Shown in pieces: positions 59,054 through 64,000 of a stretch of 64,000 nucleotides of DNA (within the stretch, counting starts at the first letter, position 1; the number at the start of each line of letters is the position of its first letter). The notes under the pieces are model-generated. The model was given only the letters and a program-made list of their open reading frames with translations, was not told the DNA's origin and ran no database searches. This DNA is from Nocardioides sp. Arc9.136 (GTDB lineage Bacteria; Actinomycetota; Actinomycetes; Propionibacteriales; Nocardioidaceae). The stretch lies in contig NZ_CP113431.1 of the NCBI RefSeq assembly GCF_030506255.1, positions 806,001-870,000 of the forward strand, given 5' to 3'. The translations under genes and the position numbers were made by a program.

Positions 59054-60289
59054 ATGACGCTGACTCGGGACGACCTCACGACCGCCCCTCCGGCGACCAC
59101 CGATGGGCCGTCGACCGCGACGCCGCGCGCGGCCGTCGAGAAGACGTACCCCGGAGGGCTGACCGCAGCGCAGGTCGAGGAGATCGGCCGCGAGCTCGAC
59201 GCGATCCGCCAGGAGGTCCTCGACGACCGCGGCGAGGTCGACGCGGCGTACATCCGGCGGGTCATCCGCGCCCAGCGCGCGCTCGAGCTCGGCAGCCGCG
59301 TCGTGCTCCTCGCCGCCGGTCGCAACAAGCTCGCCTGGGTGGTCGGCACGGTCGGCCTGACCACCGCCAAGGCGCTGGACAACATGGAGATCGGCCACAA
59401 CGTCCTGCACGGCCAGTGGGACTGGATGCGCGACCCGAAGATCCACTCCTCGACCTGGGACTGGGACCACGCCTCCCCGCCGGCGCAGTGGAAGCGGGCG
59501 CACAACGAGGTCCACCACCGCTACACCAACATCCTCGGCCAGGACAACGACCTGGGCTACGGCATCCTCCGCGTCGACGAGTCGCAGCAGTGGCGCCCGC
59601 GCCACCTGGTGCAGCCGCTGTGGAACTTCGTGACCGCGTGCATCTTCGAGTACGGCATCGCGATGTACGACCTCGACTTCGGCGAGCACCTGCGCGCGAA
59701 GAAGAAGATGCCCCCCGAGAAGCGCGACGAGGTCGTCGCCGCGCTGCACAAGGTCCGCAAGCAGGTCACCAAGGACTTCGTGGTCCACCCGATCCTCAGC
59801 GGTCCCGGCTGGCGCGCGACGCTGGCGGCCAACGCCGTCGCCGTCCTCGGGCGCAACATCTGGAGCCACTCGGTCATCATGTGCGGCCACTTCCCCGAGG
59901 GCGTCGAGACCTTCGAGGAGCCCGAGCTCGACGAGTCCGAGACCCGCGCGCAGTGGTACCTGCGCCAGATGCTCGGCTCGGCGAACATCTCCGGCTCCAA
60001 GTTCATGCACCTGATGACCGGCAACCTCTCCCACCAGATCGAGCACCACTGCTTCCCCGACCTGCCCAGCCGCCGGTACGGCGAGATCGCGCCGCGGATG
60101 CGGGCGGTCTTCGACAGGTACGGCCTGACCTACAACGCCCGGCCGCTCCCGCAGCAGGTCGCCAGCGCCTGGCACAAGGTCGTCCGGCTCTCGCTGCCCA
60201 ACGGGTGGCTGGCCGAGACCAACCGGCGCAACCTCGGCCGGCAGCTGCGCAAGCTGGCCCGTCCCGAGCCGGCGGCGCTCACCGCCTGA
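59054..60289 (+). CDS. Membrane fatty acid desaturase
   Basis: 411 residues. The three histidine boxes of membrane di-iron desaturases are HNVLH (GHNVLHGQW), HNEVHH and HQIEHH. Two hydrophobic regions lie between boxes 1-2 and 2-3. It resembles the actinobacterial DesA3-type acyl-CoA/lipid desaturase that introduces a cis double bond using O2 and ferredoxin-type electrons. Its location behind a formate dehydrogenase may be chance; there is a hairpin between them. ATG at 59054, RBS only TAGGA. Confidence 0.93.
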   Translation: MTLTRDDLTTAPPATTDGPSTATPRAAVEKTYPGGLTAAQVEEIGRELDAIRQEVLDDRGEVDAAYIRRVIRAQRALELGSRVVLLAAGRNKLAWVVGTVGLTTAKALDNMEIGHNVLHGQWDWMRDPKIHSSTWDWDHASPPAQWKRAHNEVHHRYTNILGQDNDLGYGILRVDESQQWRPRHLVQPLWNFVTACIFEYGIAMYDLDFGEHLRAKKKMPPEKRDEVVAALHKVRKQVTKDFVVHPILSGPGWRATLAANAVAVLGRNIWSHSVIMCGHFPEGVETFEEPELDESETRAQWYLRQMLGSANISGSKFMHLMTGNLSHQIEHHCFPDLPSRRYGEIAPRMRAVFDRYGLTYNARPLPQQVASAWHKVVRLSLPNGWLAETNRRNLGRQLRKLARPEPAALTA

Positions 60290-60320
60290 CCCCGGGGCAG
60301 CACGGCCGGCACTTTCCGCT

Positions 60321-60406
60321 GCCGAAGTGCTGAACGAACCGGCCTCCGCGGGGTCGCGGCACGCTCAGCCACGGCCGTCGGAGGGCCGTTGGTTCAGTAC
60401 TTCGGC
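60321..60406. terminator. Long imperfect inverted repeat between convergent genes
   Basis: GCCGAAGTGCTGAACGAACC (60321-60340) faces GTTGGTTCAGTACTTCGGC (60388-60406) with a few mismatches; the loop is about 47 bp. It lies between the desaturase and MOSC stop codons and probably terminates both. It also has the form of a palindromic repeat relic. Confidence 0.65.
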
Positions 60407-60410
60407 GGCC

Positions 60411-61166
60411 TCACCGGTTCTCGTGGACGCCCTCGCGCGCGACCGTGCCGGGCACGACCACCTCGGCGTCGACGCCCAGGACGAGGTCGCCGGAGGCCGG
60501 GTCCCGCGGGCGGTACGCCGCGAGGGCGGCCAGCACGCGGCCGCCCCGCTCGCCGGTGACGGGGTCGGTGTCGACCACGGCGCACCGCGGCACGGTCGAG
60601 GTGACCCGCACGCGCGCCGGGCCCAGCTGCACCTCCGAGCCGACCCAGCCGTCCTCGGCGTGCGGCTCCTCGGACTCCACCACGAACGTCGGCCGGAACC
60701 GCGCGGCCAGCTCCTTGACCGGCAGGCCGACCCGCTCGGCGAGGGCCCACAGGGTGCCGGTCGAGACGATCGTGACGGCGCCGGCGTACACCACCCCGCC
60801 GCGCGGTGCGGCCGCCAGCCGCACCGGCTTCCCGAGGTGGGAGGAGAGCAGCTCGGCGTGCGGGCCGTCGAGCAGGTCGAGGGCCACCGAGCGGCCCCAG
60901 TAGTCACAGGTCACGGTGGCACCGGAGGCCGCGACGGGTCCCCCGGCGGTCTTCCCGGAGGGCAGGGCCAGGGACAGCCCGTCGGGGGAGGGGACGGCCG
61001 AGACGGCCACCAGCGACGGGTGCTGCACGGTGCGCAGCACCTGCTGCCGGTCGACGTCGACGACGCACCAGGAGCGGTCGCCGACGGGTCCGGCTCGGTC
61101 GAGCCGGACCGCGTCGTACGACTGGTGGCGGGTGCCCTTGACCGGTGCGAAGCCGGCCCGGACCAC
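60411..61166 (-). CDS. MOSC-domain protein
   Basis: 251 residues. The N-terminal MOSC beta-barrel segment (VVRAGFAPVKGTRHQSYDAVRLDRAGPVGDRSWCVVD) and C-terminal MOSC core with the conserved cysteine in PRCAVVDTDPVTGERGG. MOSC proteins bind molybdenum cofactor or carry a sulfur on that cysteine and act in N-hydroxylated compound reduction or Moco sulfuration. GTG at 61166 is chosen because it gives the family N-terminus and follows the acyl-CoA dehydrogenase stop by 17 bp. Proximity to a Mo/W formate dehydrogenase is suggestive but not proof of a link. Confidence 0.85.
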   Translation of the reverse strand: MVRAGFAPVKGTRHQSYDAVRLDRAGPVGDRSWCVVDVDRQQVLRTVQHPSLVAVSAVPSPDGLSLALPSGKTAGGPVAASGATVTCDYWGRSVALDLLDGPHAELLSSHLGKPVRLAAAPRGGVVYAGAVTIVSTGTLWALAERVGLPVKELAARFRPTFVVESEEPHAEDGWVGSEVQLGPARVRVTSTVPRCAVVDTDPVTGERGGRVLAALAAYRPRDPASGDLVLGVDAEVVVPGTVAREGVHENR

Positions 61167-61183
61167 CCGCGGCGCGGCGACCG

Positions 61184-62329
61184 TCAGGGCAGCGGGTCCA
61201 CTTCGGCGTGGTCCCCGACCGTCGCCGCGAGCGTGCGCAGGTGGAACGTCGCGTCGCCGAGGAGGTGGTCGAGGGCGGTGAGCCGGCTGGTGTAGGCGCC
61301 GATGGAGTACTCCGCGGTCATGCCGATGCCGCCGTGGAGCTGGATCGCCTCCTGGCCGATGTGCCGACCGGCCCGCGCCACCTGCAGCGACGCGCGCCCG
61401 GCCGCCTCGGCGACCTCCGCGGGCGAGCCCGCCGCCACGACCATCGTCGCCCAGACGGCCAGGGACTTGGCCAGCTCCAGCGAGATGTACATGTCGGCGG
61501 CCCGGAAGGTGAGCGCCTGGAAGGTGTTGAGGGTGACCCCGAACTGCTTGCGCGAGGTGAGGTACGCCGAGGTGGTCCGCAGCGCGGTCTCCATCGCGCC
61601 GACCGCCTCGTTGCACGCCATCACGCGGGCGATGTCGGTGACGGTGGCGATGGAGGCCGCCGCGTCCGAGCCGGGCTCTCCGAGCGGGGTGGCGGGCGTG
61701 CCCGTGAAGGTGACCTTGGCCGCCCGGCCGCCGTCGTGCGTGGCGTACCCCGTGCGGGTGAGCCCGTCGGCGTCCCCGGGCACCAGGAACAGCCCGGTCC
61801 CTCCGTTCGGCAGCAGCGCGCTGACGACCAGCACGTCGGCGCGGGCGCCCTGGGGGACCGGCTCCTTGGTGCCGGTCAGCGTCCAGGCGCCGCCGTCCTC
61901 GGCCGCGGTGACCGCGGTCGCGTCGTTGGTCCAGCGCCGGCCGGGCTCGGCGAGGGCCGGCGCCAGCAGGCTCTCGCCGGCGCTCAGCGCGCCGAGCACC
62001 TCGGCCCGCTGCTCCGCGGTCCCGACCGCGCTGACCAGCCCGCCGGCCCACACCACGGAGGTGAGGTAGGGCTCGGGCGCGACGACGCGGCCGAGCTCCT
62101 CGGCCACGATCGAGATCTCGACCGGGCCGGCGCCGACGCCGCCGTCGTCCTCGCTGAAGGGCAGGCCGAGCAGGCCCATCTCGGCCATCCGGCCCCACTG
62201 CGCCTCGTCGAAGCCGGGGTCCGCCGCGACCGTCTGCCGCCGCTGCTCGTAGTCGGAGTAGGCCTTGCCGACCAGGCCGCGGACGGCCTCGCGCAGCGCC
62301 TGCTGCTCCTCGTCGTAGGTGAAGTCCAT
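61184..62329 (-). CDS. Acyl-CoA dehydrogenase (small-subunit-like partner)
   Basis: 381 residues. An FAD-dependent acyl-CoA dehydrogenase fold: MDFTYDEEQQALREAVRGLV N-terminus, LAEPGRRWTNDATAV and TLTGTKEPVPQGARADVLVVSA in the middle domain, and FQALTFRAADMYISLELAKSLAVWATM and QLHGGIGMTAEYSIGAYTSRL in the C-terminal helical domain. An acidic residue at the catalytic-base position is not obvious. It is adjacent to and downstream of a second ACAD gene (23 bp gap), as in the heterotetrameric actinobacterial FadE pairs used for sterol side chains. Confidence 0.9.
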   Translation of the reverse strand: MDFTYDEEQQALREAVRGLVGKAYSDYEQRRQTVAADPGFDEAQWGRMAEMGLLGLPFSEDDGGVGAGPVEISIVAEELGRVVAPEPYLTSVVWAGGLVSAVGTAEQRAEVLGALSAGESLLAPALAEPGRRWTNDATAVTAAEDGGAWTLTGTKEPVPQGARADVLVVSALLPNGGTGLFLVPGDADGLTRTGYATHDGGRAAKVTFTGTPATPLGEPGSDAAASIATVTDIARVMACNEAVGAMETALRTTSAYLTSRKQFGVTLNTFQALTFRAADMYISLELAKSLAVWATMVVAAGSPAEVAEAAGRASLQVARAGRHIGQEAIQLHGGIGMTAEYSIGAYTSRLTALDHLLGDATFHLRTLAATVGDHAEVDPLP

Positions 62330-62351
62330 GAGAAGTCCCTTCCCGTCCCGC

Positions 62352-63509
62352 TCAGAGTCCGAGGATCGTCTTGGCGATGATCTGGCGCTGCACCTCGTTG
62401 GAGCCGCCGTAGATCGAGGCCTTGCGGAGGTTGAGGTACGCCGGGGTGGCGCGGCGCGACCACCACGGCAGGTCCGAGTCGTCCCCGGCGCCGGTGGCCA
62501 GCGAGGCCGGCCCGGCGAGGTCGACGACCAGCTCGGAGACCGCCTGCTGCAGCTCGGTGCCCTTGAGCTTGAGCACCGACGAGGCCGGGTGGGGCTTGCC
62601 GTCGGCGGAGTGGGCGACCACGCGGAGCGCGGTCAGCTCCAGGGCGAGCAGCTCGTTCTCGAGCTCGGCGATGCGGCTGCTGGTGAGCGGGTCGTCGAGC
62701 TGGCCGGTCTCGCGGGCCCAGTCCTTGGCCTGCGCCAGCACCCGCTTCGTGCCACCCACCGGGGCGACGCCGACGCGCTCGTTGCCGAGGAGGAACTTCG
62801 CCTGCGTCCAGCCGGAGTTCAGCTCGCCGACGAGGTTGCCGGCCGGGACGCGGACGTCCTCGAACCACACCTCGTTGACCTCGTGGCCGCCGTCGATCAG
62901 CTCGATCGGGCGGACGGTGAGACCGGGCGAGGTCATGTCGATGAGGAGCATCGAGATGCCCGCCTGCTTCTTCACGTCCGGGTCGGTGCGGACCAGGGTG
63001 AAGATCCAGTCGCCGTACTGGCCCAGCGTCGTCCACGTCTTCTGGCCGTTGACGACGAACTCGTCGCCGTCGCGGACCGCGGTCGTGCGCAGCGAGGCCA
63101 GGTCGGAGCCGGCGTCGGGCTCGGAGAAGCCCTGGGACCACCAGATGTCGAGGTTCGCCGTCGCCGGCAGGAACCGCTCCTTGATCTCCTGGGACCCGAA
63201 GTGGGCGATCACCGGCCCGATCATCGAGGCGTTGAAGGCCAGCGGAGCGGGCACGTCGGCGCGCTGCATCTCCTCGTGCCAGATGTGGCGGCGCAGCGGG
63301 GACCAGTCCTTGCCTCCCCACTCGACCGGCCAGTTCGGGACCGCGAGGCCGTGGGCGTTGAGCACCCGCTGGCTCTCGACGATCTGGTCCTTGGTCAGCT
63401 CGCGGCGGTTCGCGACGGCGTCGCGGATCTCCTGCGGGACCTCGGTGGTGAAGAACGTCCGCATCTCGTCGCGGAACGCGGCGTCCTCGGCGGACAGCTC
63501 CAGCTGCAT
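62352..63509 (-). CDS. Acyl-CoA dehydrogenase (large-subunit-like partner)
   Basis: 385 residues. FAD/acyl-CoA motifs: WWSQGFSEPDAGSDLASLRTTA, VNGQKTWTTLGQYGDWIFTLVRT, GGHEVNEVWFEDVRVPAGNLVGE and the C-terminal KASIYGGSNEVQRQIIAKTILGL. The N-terminus MQLELSAEDAAFRDEMRTF starts at ATG 63509 after GGGAGGG. With the next gene it forms a likely heteromeric acyl-CoA dehydrogenase. No CoA ligase or hydratase is in the window, so substrate class is not fixed. Confidence 0.93.
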   Translation of the reverse strand: MQLELSAEDAAFRDEMRTFFTTEVPQEIRDAVANRRELTKDQIVESQRVLNAHGLAVPNWPVEWGGKDWSPLRRHIWHEEMQRADVPAPLAFNASMIGPVIAHFGSQEIKERFLPATANLDIWWSQGFSEPDAGSDLASLRTTAVRDGDEFVVNGQKTWTTLGQYGDWIFTLVRTDPDVKKQAGISMLLIDMTSPGLTVRPIELIDGGHEVNEVWFEDVRVPAGNLVGELNSGWTQAKFLLGNERVGVAPVGGTKRVLAQAKDWARETGQLDDPLTSSRIAELENELLALELTALRVVAHSADGKPHPASSVLKLKGTELQQAVSELVVDLAGPASLATGAGDDSDLPWWSRRATPAYLNLRKASIYGGSNEVQRQIIAKTILGL

Positions 63510-63624
63510 CGGCAACCCTCCCGGCTCGGCGGCGCGGCCGTCTCGCCGCGCGGGTGCCACCGTAGTCCTGCGGCCAGAGCGGACGCTCGGGGCGGGCACC
63601 GGCAGGCCGCGGCGTGCCGCAGGG

Positions 63625-64000
63625 TCAGCCGACGTCGACCATCCACTGCACGCCGTACCGGTCCTTGAGCTGGCCGAACACGTCGCCCCACATCTGCTTC
63701 TCCAGCGGGACGTGCACCTCCCCGCCCTCCGCGAGTCCCTCGAACCAGCCGCGCAGGCGCGCCTCGTCGTCGCCGCTGAGGGTCAGCGACACGGTGGCGT
63801 CGCCGGGGGTGAGCGTGGTGCCGGGCGGGAGGTCGGAGGCCATGAACATCAGGCCCTCCTCGGTGCGCAGCATCGAGTGCATGACACCGTCGGCGGCCGA
63901 GCCCTCCATGCCGTACTCGCCGAAGGTGCTGATGGTCAGCTCCCCGCCGAGGACCGACCGGTAGAAGGTCATCGCCTCGCGGGTGGTGCCGTCGAAGTGC
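63625..64000 (-). CDS. PhnB/VOC-family protein (5' end outside window)
   Basis: At least 125 residues; the reading frame is open to the window end. REAMTFYRSVLGGELTISTFGEYG and DRYGVQWMVDVG match the PhnB subgroup of VOC proteins, whose N-terminus normally begins with a sequence like FNGTTREAMTFYR, so the missing part is short. An ATG at 63972 is internal and not the true start. Substrate unknown. It is upstream of, and in the same direction as, the acyl-CoA dehydrogenase pair, about 110 bp away. Confidence 0.8.
   Translation of the reverse strand, partial: HFDGTTREAMTFYRSVLGGELTISTFGEYGMEGSAADGVMHSMLRTEEGLMFMASDLPPGTTLTPGDATVSLTLSGDDEARLRGWFEGLAEGGEVHVPLEKQMWGDVFGQLKDRYGVQWMVDVG

Overview
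The window is very GC-rich DNA (clearly above 70 percent by eye, with G/C at most third codon positions) from an actinobacterium. Lineage indicators are a LexA flanked by a LysM division-inhibitor-type gene, an nrdR-nrdJ pair, actinobacterial-type leaderless promoters, an actinobacterial c-di-AMP riboswitch in front of an NlpC/P60 gene, and a 'TGGTCGAGCAGGCGAGC' palindromic repeat that I associate with Nocardioides-like genomes. The best guess is Nocardioidaceae (Nocardioides or a relative). It reads as chromosomal: there are no insertion sequences, integrases, rRNA operons or CRISPR arrays.

Layout. 1-4.7 kb: catalase (cut by the window edge), a P-loop kinase, hflX, a cluster of hairpins and a SGNH hydrolase. 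4.8-14.1 kb: a tightly overlapping minus-strand sugar or cyclitol uptake and catabolism operon (ABC ATPase, two permeases, binding lipoprotein, two TIM-barrel isomerases, one Gfo/Idh/MocA dehydrogenase), divergent from a ROK regulator. 14.3-22 kb: a DinG-type helicase, two Tat-type phosphoesterases, a secreted zinc peptidase and a PAP2 membrane protein. 22.2-24.4 kb: an SOS locus with lexA, an SDR and a LysM cell-division-inhibitor-like gene behind four LexA boxes. 24.7-28.9 kb: small membrane protein, GAF/ATPase regulator, nucleoside transporter, Mug-type glycosylase and a secreted protein. 29-32.8 kb: nrdR-nrdJ (B12-dependent ribonucleotide reductase) under paired NrdR-like boxes that overlap a DnaA box. 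32.9-44.3 kb: mixed accessory and housekeeping genes, including an orphan nuclease-like ORF of atypical composition, an unrecognised Rossmann-fold protein with an AraC regulator, a c-di-AMP riboswitch and a SNF2/SWIM helicase preceded by a stem-loop array.

44.3-59 kb is the most striking part. All dedicated selenocysteine genes lie within about 15 kb of their client: selB and selA (minus), tRNA-Sec(UCA) (minus), selD (plus), and fdhABC (plus). fdhA carries an in-frame UGA at codon 188, followed by a bacterial SECIS hairpin with an apical GGUCU loop. SelD supplies selenophosphate, SelA converts Ser-tRNA-Sec to Sec-tRNA-Sec, SelB delivers it to the SECIS-marked UGA, and the product is a molybdenum or tungsten selenoenzyme formate dehydrogenase with a four-cluster ferredoxin subunit and an NrfD-type membrane anchor. 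A fatty-acid desaturase, a MOSC protein, two acyl-CoA dehydrogenases and a truncated VOC protein follow to the window end.

Starts were chosen by ribosome binding site, overlap with the upstream gene, or a -10 element placed for leaderless transcription. Functional calls rest on motifs read by eye and on family knowledge, not on database searches.
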